Shown: one piece after another, positions 28,647 to 35,368 of the stretch | Layout of the letters: each line of letters starts with the position of its first letter | Position numbering within the stretch: position 1 is the first letter of the stretch | Assembly: GCA_964407165.1 (NCBI GenBank) | Contig: CAYOUJ010000023.1 | Span: 1 to 37,296 of the forward strand | DNA from: CAZPKH01 sp964407165 | GTDB taxonomy: Bacteria > Bacteroidota > Bacteroidia > Bacteroidales > Muribaculaceae | Direction: 5' to 3' | DNA: 37,296 nt | Made by a program: the position numbers and the translations under genes | Notes under the pieces: generated by a model | The model's database searches: none | Told to the model about the DNA's origin: nothing | Seen by the model: only the letters and a program-made list of their open reading frames with translations

Positions 28647-30149
28647 ATGATTAAGCTAAAGCATATATTTATGTTGGGCGCCTCGCTGCTGTGTGTCAGC
28701 ACCGCCGGCGCCGTCGATGTCAACATACCCGAGGCTGGCGGCCTGTCGGCGCTTATGGCAGGGCAGGAGGATGTCACCTCGCTGACCCTGACGGGCACGA
28801 TGGACGCCTCCGACTTCGACTATATCAACGCCAACCTCACCGAGCTGACCACGCTCGACCTCTCGGGGGTGAAGATTGTGGCCTACGAGGGGGATGCCGT
28901 GTTGCTGCGCCGCACCGCATTCGACTCGTGGACGCTCCCCGACTATGCCCTCGCCGGCACCAAGATCACCTCCATCAAGTTTCCCGCCATGCTGCGCAAG
29001 ATCGGCGACGGGGCGCTCTCAAACACCCCGCTGACGGAGATTGACCTCACCTCGCAGAGCCAGCTCAACGTCATCGGCGACGCCGCCTTCACCGGCTGCA
29101 AGCAGCTGACCTCGGTGGCCCTGGCCTCGCGCATGACCATCGGCGAGAGCACATTCGCCGACTGTCCGGCGCTCACCACCGTCACTTTCGGCGGCGGCGA
29201 GATACCGGCACTGGCGTTCAAGGGTTGCACAGCACTGACCTCCGTCAACATTTCCGGCACGCTTACGGGCATCGGCGAGCGCGCCTTCAGCGGGTGCACG
29301 TCGCTGACGTCGTTCCCCTTCACCGCCTCTGTGGCCTCCGTCGGCTCGGGTGCCTTTGAAGGCTCCGGCCTGACCGCCGTCGACCTCTCCGCCGCCACGG
29401 CCCTTACCGAGATTGGCGACTGGGCATTCGCAAACTGCCCCGCGCTCAAGAGCGTGATCTTCGCAGAGGGCGTCGAGACGCTCGGCCGCGGCCTGTTTTT
29501 CGAGGACGCCGCGCTGACCACCTTCGCCGTGCCCGCGGGCGTGGATGAGGTGCCCGACTATATCTTCAAGGGCGACGTCGCCCTCGACACCACCAACCTG
29601 CTGCACCGCAGCATCGTCAGCATCGGCGACTACGCGCTGATGGATCTGACGCAGGTGACGTCGCTGACGCTGCCCCCCTCCGTTGCCTACCTCGGCGACG
29701 GGGCGATGGCGGGCATGACCTCTCTGGAGAGCCTGCACCTCGACGAGCACGCCATGGTGCCCGAACTTGGCACGGATGTCTGGGAGGGCATTGACCAGTC
29801 TGAAGTCGGGCTGTATGTCTATGAAACTGTGGCCGAGGCCTTTGAGGCTGCCGACCAGTGGAAAGAATTCAAGATCAACATTATAACAGGCATTGACGAG
29901 GTTCTCAACGACCCCGGGGCCACGGCTGCCCGCGTGAGCGCCTGGTTCGCCGGCACCGACCTGTGCCTGCGCGCCGACATCGACATCGACGATGTGAAGA
30001 TCTTCGACCTCAGCGGCCGCATGCTCGTGAGCGTCAGCCCCTCCGAGACCGAGGTTACCATCGACACCGCCGGCATGGCCGGCCCGGTCTATCTCGTCCG
30101 GTTAGTATTGTCAGACAATACGCCCGTTGTCTTGAAATTAACTCGTTAG
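28647..30149 (+). CDS. BspA-like leucine-rich repeat surface protein with T9SS-like tail
   Basis: The start is the ATG at 28647, giving the signal peptide MIKLKHIFMLGASLLCVSTA (cut near GA/VDV); an upstream TTG lies inside the promoter. The body is a chain of BspA/LRR_5-type repeats of about 23 residues: LNVIGDAAFTGCKQLTSVAL, MTIGESTFADCPALTTVTFG, IPALAFKGCTALTSVNISG, GIGERAFSGCTSLTSFPF, and EIGDWAFANCPALKSVIF. Such Treponema/Bacteroidetes LRR proteins sit on the surface and often bind host proteins or other bacteria. The C-terminus (VKIFDLSGRMLVSVSPSE ... GPVYLVRLVLSDNTPVVLKL) resembles a T9SS sorting domain. It is followed by trmB after 64 bp that hold only short repeats. Confidence 0.85.
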   Translation: MIKLKHIFMLGASLLCVSTAGAVDVNIPEAGGLSALMAGQEDVTSLTLTGTMDASDFDYINANLTELTTLDLSGVKIVAYEGDAVLLRRTAFDSWTLPDYALAGTKITSIKFPAMLRKIGDGALSNTPLTEIDLTSQSQLNVIGDAAFTGCKQLTSVALASRMTIGESTFADCPALTTVTFGGGEIPALAFKGCTALTSVNISGTLTGIGERAFSGCTSLTSFPFTASVASVGSGAFEGSGLTAVDLSAATALTEIGDWAFANCPALKSVIFAEGVETLGRGLFFEDAALTTFAVPAGVDEVPDYIFKGDVALDTTNLLHRSIVSIGDYALMDLTQVTSLTLPPSVAYLGDGAMAGMTSLESLHLDEHAMVPELGTDVWEGIDQSEVGLYVYETVAEAFEAADQWKEFKINIITGIDEVLNDPGATAARVSAWFAGTDLCLRADIDIDDVKIFDLSGRMLVSVSPSETEVTIDTAGMAGPVYLVRLVLSDNTPVVLKLTR

Positions 30150-30151
30150 AC

Positions 30152-30200
30152 GATTAGCCGGCTAGCCGGTTATTAATCGGATAATCGGGTAATCGGATAA
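30152..30200 (+). repeat. Short tandem repeat, unit TAATCGG / TAGCCGG
   Basis: GATTAGCCGGCTAGCCGG, then TTATTAATCGG, ATAATCGGG and TAATCGGATAA fill the gap between the LRR gene and trmB. Confidence 0.8.
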
Positions 30201-30213
30201 AGAGCAGACCGAA

Positions 30214-30981
30214 ATGGGAAAGAACAAGTTAGGGAAGTTTGCCGACATGCAGACTTTTGGCTGCGTGTTTCAGTACCCCTTCGCCCGGCTCGAGGCGGAG
30301 GGGTTCGACATGCGTGGCCGCTGGCATGAACAATATTTCCATAATGCCAACCCGATAGTGCTCGAGCTGGGCTGCGGCAAGGGGGAGTACACCGTAGGGC
30401 TGGCGGAGCGGTATCCCGACAAGAACTTCATCGGCATCGACATCAAGGGTGCGCGGATGTGGAGCGGCGCCCGGGTTGCCGAGGAGCGGGGAATGGCCAA
30501 CGTGGCATTCCTGCGCACCTCCATCGAGCTGCTCCCACGCTTCTTCGGCCACGGCGAGGTGTCGGAGATATGGGTCACCTTCCCCGACCCGCAGATGAAG
30601 AAGGTGCGCAAGCGCCTGATTTCCCGGCGCTTCCTCGACCTCTACCGGCAGGTGGCCGCGGACGGTGCGCTGATCCACCTCAAGACTGACTCGCCATTCC
30701 TCTACACCTTCGCCCACACATTAGTTACGGACAACCAGCTGCCGGTAATCACCGACACTGATGACCTATATGCCTCTAATGACTTGGTGTCCCCACCCCT
30801 TGGGGGGGGGTCGGGGGGGGCTTCCACAGCTATCCAGACGTTCTACGAGCAGCAGTGGCTTGCTCGGGGGATGAGCATCAAGTATATCGCTTTCCGGCTG
30901 CCTCACGATGGCGCCATCGTCGACCCGACGATAGACATACCCTACGACACCTACCGCTCCTTCTCGCGTCGCACGCTTTAG
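30214..30981 (+). CDS. trmB: tRNA (guanine-N7-)-methyltransferase
   Basis: TrmB forms 7-methylguanosine at position 46 of tRNA using SAM. The 255-residue protein shows the family motifs: IVLELGCGKGEYTVGLAERY (SAM site), FIGIDIKGARMW, ANVAFLRTSIELL, EIWVTFPDPQMKKVRKRL (substrate/active-site region) and LIHLKTDSPFLYTF. The N-terminal QTFGCVFQYPF is typical of Bacteroidales members. Near residues 192-204 an extra VSPPLGGGSGGAST, encoded by a C/G palindrome with G9 and G8 runs, is inserted just before the conserved IQTFYEQQWLARG. The frame is kept, so the enzyme is probably active with a longer loop. It may be co-transcribed with the LRR gene; no separate promoter is evident. Confidence 0.95.
   Translation: MGKNKLGKFADMQTFGCVFQYPFARLEAEGFDMRGRWHEQYFHNANPIVLELGCGKGEYTVGLAERYPDKNFIGIDIKGARMWSGARVAEERGMANVAFLRTSIELLPRFFGHGEVSEIWVTFPDPQMKKVRKRLISRRFLDLYRQVAADGALIHLKTDSPFLYTFAHTLVTDNQLPVITDTDDLYASNDLVSPPLGGGSGGASTAIQTFYEQQWLARGMSIKYIAFRLPHDGAIVDPTIDIPYDTYRSFSRRTL
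30789..30825 (+). repeat. C/G palindromic insert with G9 and G8 tracts inside trmB
   Basis: TCCCCACCCCTT, then nine G, TC, eight G and CTTCC. CCCC blocks can pair with either G run. It is read as SPPLGGGSGGAS. Confidence 0.75.
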
Positions 30982-30993
30982 GAGGCGACGCGC

Positions 30994-31043
30994 CACCGAG
31001 GTCTTTAACCGGTTAACCGATTAACCGGTTAAAGACCTCGGTG
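30994..31043. terminator. Bidirectional terminator-like hairpin, perfect 23-bp stem
   Basis: CACCGAGGTCTTTAACCGG plus TTAA (30994-31016) pairs without mismatch with 31021-31043 around CCGA. The stem tip is itself a repeat of GGTTAACC. It lies between convergent trmB (+) and the MFS gene (-). Confidence 0.85.
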
Positions 31044-31056
31044 ACGTTTATGGGTT

Positions 31057-32178
31057 TTATCTGAGTTTGTTGCGGAGGTAGTGGCCGCGGGAGTAGAGGA
31101 AGAAGAGGAGCACGCCGGCGCCGTTGACCAATGCGCCGACCCAGAAGGCGGCATGGAAGCCGAGGCGCTGGGCCACGCAGCCGCCTACGAAGGTGCCGAT
31201 GCCTATGCCGATGTCCCACGAAACGAGCAGGGTGGAGTTGGCGGTGCCGCGCCGCTCGTTCTCGGCCAAGTTGATGAACATCGACTGGAAGGCGGGGAAC
31301 ATGTGGCCGTTGCCCAGGCCGATGATGAGTGCCGAGAGGTAGTAGACCAGCTCGGTGTGGACGGCGGCGAAGAGGATGTATCCGACCAGCGAGACCAGTA
31401 TGCCCAAGGATGCGTTGCGCGCTATCTGGCCGCGGCGCAGGAACGGCGCGCCCGTCAGTCGGGAGAGAATCAGGCCGATGGCGAGCAGCATGAAGAAGAA
31501 GCCGGTGCCCCCGGTGATGCCCAGTTCCTCCTGGCCGTAGATGGCGATGTATGTCGAGAGTATGCCGTAGGCGAAGGCGAAGCATGCCAGGCATAGGCCC
31601 TGGCTCCAGCCGTTGACGAGCATGAAGCGGTCAAACGACAGCGGCATCTTCCACTTTATGCGGTCGCGCTTGCGCAGTTTCAGCGTGCTGTTGATGGCAA
31701 ATCCGCTCATGGCGATGGCCAGTGAGAGCCAGAAGAGGGCGTCGAAGTGGGAGTATACGCTGTAGATCCACAAGGCCACGGAGGGGGCGATGGCCGTGGC
31801 TATGTTGTTTGACAAGCCATAGTAGCCGATGCCCTCGGTGCGTCGCGAGGAGGGTAGGACGTCGATGGCGACGGTGCTGTTTGACACGGTGGTGGCGCCG
31901 AAGGGGAGGCCGTGGAGGGTGCGTACGATGGCGAAGGCGGTGAGGGTCCCTGCCACGAGGTAGCCGCCGAAGAGCGCCGCGAAGCTGAAGTAGCTGATCA
32001 GCAGCACCACCTTGCGCGGGAACGAGTCGACCAGGAAGCCGCTGAAGGGACGCACGAGCAGGGTGGTGATGGTGTAGCCGGCGAGGACGATGCCGATGGT
32101 CTCCTTGTCGGCGCCGAAGCGGTCGCTAAGGTACAGCGGCAGCAGGGGTGTCAGCAACATGAACGAGAAGAATATCAT
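31057..32178 (-). CDS. Major facilitator superfamily transporter (N-terminus uncertain)
   Basis: Inner-membrane secondary transporter of 373 residues from the first ATG, with about eleven to twelve helices: MIFFSFMLLTPLLPLYLS, IGIVLAGYTITTLLVRPFSG, VVLLISYFSFAALFGGYLV, FMLLAIGLILSRLTGAPFL and LVYYLSALIIGLGNGHMFPA. The signature loop RPFSGFLVDSFPRK between helices 2 and 3 fits the family. The frame continues upstream without a stop as RERLWNRNYVKAWSANF, which looks like the real N-terminus of such Bacteroidales carriers, but it contains no ATG, GTG or TTG before the promoter. An ATG at 32250 is one base out of frame. So the start is either unusual or a single-base indel is present. Substrate unknown; drug or sugar export is possible. 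It is convergent with trmB and divergent from pdxB. Confidence 0.85.
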   Translation of the reverse strand: MIFFSFMLLTPLLPLYLSDRFGADKETIGIVLAGYTITTLLVRPFSGFLVDSFPRKVVLLISYFSFAALFGGYLVAGTLTAFAIVRTLHGLPFGATTVSNSTVAIDVLPSSRRTEGIGYYGLSNNIATAIAPSVALWIYSVYSHFDALFWLSLAIAMSGFAINSTLKLRKRDRIKWKMPLSFDRFMLVNGWSQGLCLACFAFAYGILSTYIAIYGQEELGITGGTGFFFMLLAIGLILSRLTGAPFLRRGQIARNASLGILVSLVGYILFAAVHTELVYYLSALIIGLGNGHMFPAFQSMFINLAENERRGTANSTLLVSWDIGIGIGTFVGGCVAQRLGFHAAFWVGALVNGAGVLLFFLYSRGHYLRNKLR

Positions 32179-32266
32179 GAAGTTGGCGCTCCAGGCCTTG
32201 ACGTAGTTGCGGTTCCAGAGCCGCTCACGTGACTGTTTGGTTATGGCATCTGTCTGTTTCGTGGTG

Positions 32267-32274
32267 CAAAGTTA
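32267..32274 (-). promoter_or_regulatory. -7 box of the MFS gene promoter
   Basis: Minus strand TAACTTTG, about 17 bp before the out-of-frame ATG at 32250. This supports translation starting well upstream of 32178. Confidence 0.6.
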
Positions 32275-32342
32275 CGAAGTTTGGCGGGAATGGTGAGTTA
32301 ACTTTTTTAAAAACGTTTGGCGCGACGTGTTTGTTTTTTGAG

Positions 32343-32350
32343 TAAATTTG
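32343..32350 (+). promoter_or_regulatory. -7 box of pdxB promoter, very short leader
   Basis: TAAATTTG ends 8 bp before the pdxB ATG; TTTG at 32316-32319 lies 23 bp upstream. The transcript would have a leader of only a few nucleotides. Confidence 0.5.
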
Positions 32351-32358
32351 TCGATGCT

Positions 32359-33324
32359 ATGAAAGTGATAGTCGACCGCCATATACCCTACATCGAGGGT
32401 ATGCTCGAGCCGTATGCCACAGTGGTATACGCTGCCTGTGAGGAGTTTACGCCGGCGTTGGTGCGCGACGCCGACGCGCTGGTCATCCGCACGCGCCTGC
32501 GCTGCGGCCGCGAGTTGCTCGAAGGCTCGCGCGTGCAGTTTGTGGCCACGGCCTCAATCGGTTACGACCATATCGACGTGGCGTGGTGCCGGGATCACGG
32601 CATCGCGGTGGCCAACGCCCCCGGGTGCAACGCCCCCGGGGTGGCGCAGTATGTCATCGAGGCACTGCGTTATTGCGGGCACACGCGCGGCACCCTTGGC
32701 GTGGTGGGCGTGGGGCACGTCGGCAGCATCGTCGCGCGCTGGGCGCGGGAGCTTGGCATGGAGGTGCTCGAGTGCGACCCGCCGCGGTTTGAGAAGGAGG
32801 GGCCGGAGGGGTTTGTGAGCCTCGACGAGGTGGCCCGGCGCGCCGACGTGGTCACCTTCCACACGCCGCTGACGCGCGAGGGAGCGCACCCGACGTGGCA
32901 CTTGGCCGACAAGGAGTTTTTCAAAAAGCTGCGTCGCAAGCCGCTGATTATAAACGCCGCGCGCGGCGGGGTGGTCGACGAGGAGGCGATGATGGCGTCG
33001 CAGAACATCGATGGGTTTGTGATTGACTGCTGGGAGGGTGAGCCAAGGCTCAACCCGCGGACGCTCGAGCGGGCCATCCTGGCCACGCCGCACATCGCGG
33101 GCTACTCCCGCGAGGGTAAGCTGCGGGCCACGCAGATGAGCGTGGCGGCGCTGCTTGAGCACTTCAAGATCGAGAGCACGTTGGAGCCGCCGGTGCCGGT
33201 GCCGCAGAGCCTGGCGGAGGTTGCGCCGTACGACATCGAGGCCGATTCACGGCGTCTGCGCGAGCACCCCGAAACTTTCGAGGCACAGCGCAACTACTAT
33301 GATTTCAGGCCGGAATTCCGATAA
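32359..33324 (+). CDS. pdxB: 4-phosphoerythronate dehydrogenase
   Basis: PdxB oxidises 4-phosphoerythronate with NAD in the DXP-dependent pathway to pyridoxal 5'-phosphate. The start is MKVIVDRHIPYIEGML at 32359, matching the family's N-terminus; a longer frame from 32317 runs through the promoter and is rejected. The 321-residue protein has TASIGYDHIDVAWCRDHGI, the PdxB-typical NAPGCNAPGVAQYVIEAL, the NAD site GVVGVGHVGSIVARW, and the catalytic Arg in INAARGGVVDEEAM. Glu lies in DCWEGEPRLN and His in ATPHIAGYSREGK. The C-terminus (SRRLREHPETFEAQRNYY) is the PdxB dimerisation end, here short. It overlaps the convergent glutamyl-Q synthetase gene by 28 bp. Confidence 0.95.
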   Translation: MKVIVDRHIPYIEGMLEPYATVVYAACEEFTPALVRDADALVIRTRLRCGRELLEGSRVQFVATASIGYDHIDVAWCRDHGIAVANAPGCNAPGVAQYVIEALRYCGHTRGTLGVVGVGHVGSIVARWARELGMEVLECDPPRFEKEGPEGFVSLDEVARRADVVTFHTPLTREGAHPTWHLADKEFFKKLRRKPLIINAARGGVVDEEAMMASQNIDGFVIDCWEGEPRLNPRTLERAILATPHIAGYSREGKLRATQMSVAALLEHFKIESTLEPPVPVPQSLAEVAPYDIEADSRRLREHPETFEAQRNYYDFRPEFR

Positions 33325-34247
33325 TCAATCGATTGCTCATCGACTATGATAGAGGGTACCTTGGGGAGTTTGTCGGGGGAGTAGAGGGGGACGAGGTCGT
33401 GGGGGGTGCACGGCATGGGCTCGGGGAGGAGACCGGCGAGGTAGCCGAGGTAGCCGACAATCTGCTTCTGGGAATAGCGTGCGCGCAGGGCCTCCATGCT
33501 CAGCGAGGCATCGCGCTTGCTCAGCCGACGCCCGTCGGGGGCCACGAGCAGGGGGATGTGACAGAAGCGCGGCACCGGCTTGTTTAACAGCCTATAGAGA
33601 TATATTTGCTGTGCGGCGGAGAGCAGCAGGTCGCATCCGCGCACCACCTCCGTTACACACATGGCGGTGTCGTCAAACACCACGGCGAGCTGGTATGACC
33701 AGGCTCCGTCGGCGCGGCGTATGATGAAGTCGCCGGTGTCGCGGGCGAGGTTAAACTCCTGATGGCCGAATACGGCGTCGTCAAAGGCTATTGTCCTGTC
33801 AGGCACCCACAGTCGCGTGGCCCCCTCCCCCGTCATGGGAGGGAATGGTGGTGCTGCGGCGGGGCGGCACGTACCGGCATAGACCACGCGGCCGTCGGAG
33901 GCGTGCGGAGCCTGCGAGGCGAGGATGTCGGCGCGGCGGCAACGGCAGCGATAAGTCAGATGCGCATTCACCAAGCGGTTATATATCACCTCGTAGTATA
34001 GGCTGCGGCGGCTCTGCCACATCACGGGCTCGGCGTCGAGACCGAGCCAGCAGAGGTCGTCGACTATCTGCCAAGCGTACGCCTCGCGGCAGCGCTGGGT
34101 GTCGAGGTCCTCGATACGCAAGAGCCACTCGCCGCCGGCGCTACGCGCGGCGATCCACGAGAGCAGGGCAGCCCAGATGTTGCCGAGGTGCATGCGGCCC
34201 GACGGAGAGGGGGCGAAGCGGCCTATATATTTGGGTGGTATGGGCAT
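33297..34247 (-). CDS. gluQ: Glutamyl-Q tRNA(Asp) synthetase
   Basis: GluQ-RS is a truncated glutamyl-tRNA synthetase that puts glutamate on the queuosine base at position 34 of tRNA(Asp). The 316 residues contain only the catalytic domain: GRFAPSPSGRMHLGN with the HIGH-like HLGN, LLRIEDLDTQRCRE, a zinc site (YRCRCRRADIL and YAGTCR), RDTGDFIIRRADGAWSYQLA, VVFDDTAMCVTEVVRGCDLL, and the KMSKS-like RRLSKRDASLS. No anticodon-binding domain is present, as expected. Between YAGTCR and RLWVPDR lies PAAAPPFPPMTGEGA, whose DNA contains a CCCTCCC/GGGAGGG inverted repeat and may be inserted. The start codon lies only about 4 nt beyond the U-tract of the SRP RNA on the same strand. The 3' end overlaps pdxB by 28 bp. 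Confidence 0.93.
   Translation of the reverse strand: MPIPPKYIGRFAPSPSGRMHLGNIWAALLSWIAARSAGGEWLLRIEDLDTQRCREAYAWQIVDDLCWLGLDAEPVMWQSRRSLYYEVIYNRLVNAHLTYRCRCRRADILASQAPHASDGRVVYAGTCRPAAAPPFPPMTGEGATRLWVPDRTIAFDDAVFGHQEFNLARDTGDFIIRRADGAWSYQLAVVFDDTAMCVTEVVRGCDLLLSAAQQIYLYRLLNKPVPRFCHIPLLVAPDGRRLSKRDASLSMEALRARYSQKQIVGYLGYLAGLLPEPMPCTPHDLVPLYSPDKLPKVPSIIVDEQSIDYRNSGLKS
33823..33843. repeat. Small inverted repeat CCCTCCC/GGGAGGG inside gluQ
   Basis: 7-bp arms around CCGTCAT, in the segment encoding PPMTGEG between the zinc site and the conserved RLWVPDR. Possibly a remnant of a dispersed palindrome. Confidence 0.45.
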
Positions 34248-34254
34248 GAGAAAA

Positions 34255-34352
34255 GGGTAAGCTTACTACATCGCACCGCTCAACCCGGTACCGCTGCTTC
34301 GGTCAAGATCTGACGGAGTTCCCGGGGAGCCTGGTCGTGTAGGACTTACCCT
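34255..34352 (-). ncRNA. ffs: Signal recognition particle RNA, small bacterial type
   Basis: The minus-strand transcript contains GTCAGATCTTGACCGAAGCA followed by GC, the conserved SRP apical region (GTCAGGTC...GAAGCAGC type) bound by Ffh. The flanks fold into one long helix: GGGUAAG/CUUACCC at the ends (34345-34351 with 34255-34261), then CUACA/UGUAG, GCUC/GAGC and CCCGG/CCGGG. Length is about 98 nt, right for the 4.5S-like form. A run of four U follows at 34254-34251. A strong TTTG-19-TACCTTTG promoter lies 5 bp upstream of the stem. It works with Ffh and FtsY to target nascent membrane proteins. Confidence 0.92.
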
Positions 34353-34356
34353 GGTG

Positions 34357-34387
34357 CAAAGGTACAAACTTTTTCGTAACCCGCAAA
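34357..34387 (-). promoter_or_regulatory. Promoter of the SRP RNA gene
   Basis: Minus strand TTTG (34384-34387), 19 bp, TACCTTTG (34357-34364). Start would be near 34350, matching the first base of the terminal stem. Confidence 0.8.
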
Positions 34388-34391
34388 AAAA

Positions 34392-34461
34392 AATGCATAA
34401 TGCATACAATGCATAATTACCGGCCGGATGGCAATTATGCATTGTGCATTGTGCATTGTGC
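34392..34461 (+). repeat. Tandem-repeat hairpin, units ATGCATA and ATTGTGC around CCGGCCGG
   Basis: ATGCATAATGCATACAATG and CATAATT on the left face AATTATGCATTGTGCATTG and TGCATTG on the right, with CCGGCCGGATGG in the loop. It lies just after the stop of the barrel-like gene (34463) and probably insulates it from the SRP RNA. Confidence 0.85.
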
Positions 34462-34462
34462 T

Positions 34463-35356
34463 TTAGAAGAGGGTGAAGCCTACCATGAGGGGGCACATCT
34501 CGGGGCCGTTGGCCTTGGAGAAGATGCTCATGGGCGAGTAGCGGATGTAGAGGCCGATCTCGCCGATGTTGACCTTGCCGAGGATGTCGCAGGTGAAGTG
34601 GCGCTGGTGGAGGGAGCCATAGTGCGCCGAGCAGTCGATGAAGTCGGCGTCCTGCCAGGAGTTGGTGATGCCGGCGTAGGTGTTCCAGTTGAGCACGGCT
34701 CCGGCGGTGAAGCTCAGGCGTCCGCCCCAGAGCTTAGCGGGGGTGGCCAGCTTGTAGAGCACGGGGAACTGGAGGGAGAAAGTGTTGAGGCGCGACTTCT
34801 TGGGGTTGATGCCGTCCATCCAGCCGGAGAGGAAGACGTTGCCGTCGGGGTAGGCTGCGAAACTGGTGGCGCGTGTCATGGAGTATATGCGCCAGTTGAG
34901 GCCGAAGCCGAATGAGAAGCTTGACTGCCAGGGATGTATGGCGGGGGAGTTGATTGAGAGGGAGAGCAGGTTCTCGATGCCCACCTCAAACGAGCGGTTG
35001 GTCTCCACGGGGACGTCGCCGCAGCCGGTGATGAAACCGAAGTCGATGCCGGAGAAGACCACGCTGCCGCTCCACCTGGAGGGATCGTCGCACCCGCCGC
35101 GGTCGCAGTTGTTGAGATTGATGCGGTTCCACGACTGGAAGGTCGACATGTGACCGTCCGTTGGGTTGTCGACGTAATAGTCGTAAGGCTCGCCGTCGGG
35201 GTCGGTGACGGAGATGTTTACTCCGGAGCCGTCGTTGGTGATGACCACGGACTTTGCGCCGGTGACGTTCATGACAGTGTCGGGAGACTCCTGGGCCGCC
35301 GTCGACAGCGCGACGGCGGCGGAGCCACATATAATTATTGCTGCTATTACTTTCAT
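34463..35356 (-). CDS. Exported barrel-like protein, paralogue of the preceding gene in the operon
   Basis: Family not recognised. A signal peptide fills residues 1-22 (MKVIAAIIICGSAAVALSTA, then AQE). A short conserved domain follows (SPDTVMNVTGAKSVVITND, VNISVTDPDGEPYDYYVD). Then come beta-strand-rich segments: IHPWQSSFSFGFGLNWRIYS, RLNTFSLQFPVLYKL, RLSFTAGAVLNWNTYAG, HQRHFTCDILGKVNIGEIGL and YIRYSPMSIFSKANGPEM, ending in MVGFTLF, an outer-membrane-barrel-like terminus. It aligns along its length with the gene at 35369-36229 (shared DTV...VVIT, NF/FSL..P, VLN.NTY, YSP.S.F.K..GPE), 12 bp away. The two are a tandem duplication that has diverged strongly. They probably act in the envelope under the control of the anti-sigma-like gene upstream. 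Confidence 0.7.
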   Translation of the reverse strand: MKVIAAIIICGSAAVALSTAAQESPDTVMNVTGAKSVVITNDGSGVNISVTDPDGEPYDYYVDNPTDGHMSTFQSWNRINLNNCDRGGCDDPSRWSGSVVFSGIDFGFITGCGDVPVETNRSFEVGIENLLSLSINSPAIHPWQSSFSFGFGLNWRIYSMTRATSFAAYPDGNVFLSGWMDGINPKKSRLNTFSLQFPVLYKLATPAKLWGGRLSFTAGAVLNWNTYAGITNSWQDADFIDCSAHYGSLHQRHFTCDILGKVNIGEIGLYIRYSPMSIFSKANGPEMCPLMVGFTLF

Positions 35357-35368
35357 GTCAGTTGTGTT

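Noticed and set aside
30789..30825. Frameshift in trmB at the G runs
   Set aside because: As sequenced, the frame is intact on both sides, and conserved motifs continue after the insert.
32317..32358. N-terminal extension of pdxB
   Set aside because: It runs through the probable promoter, and the family N-terminus starts at MKVIVDRHIPY.
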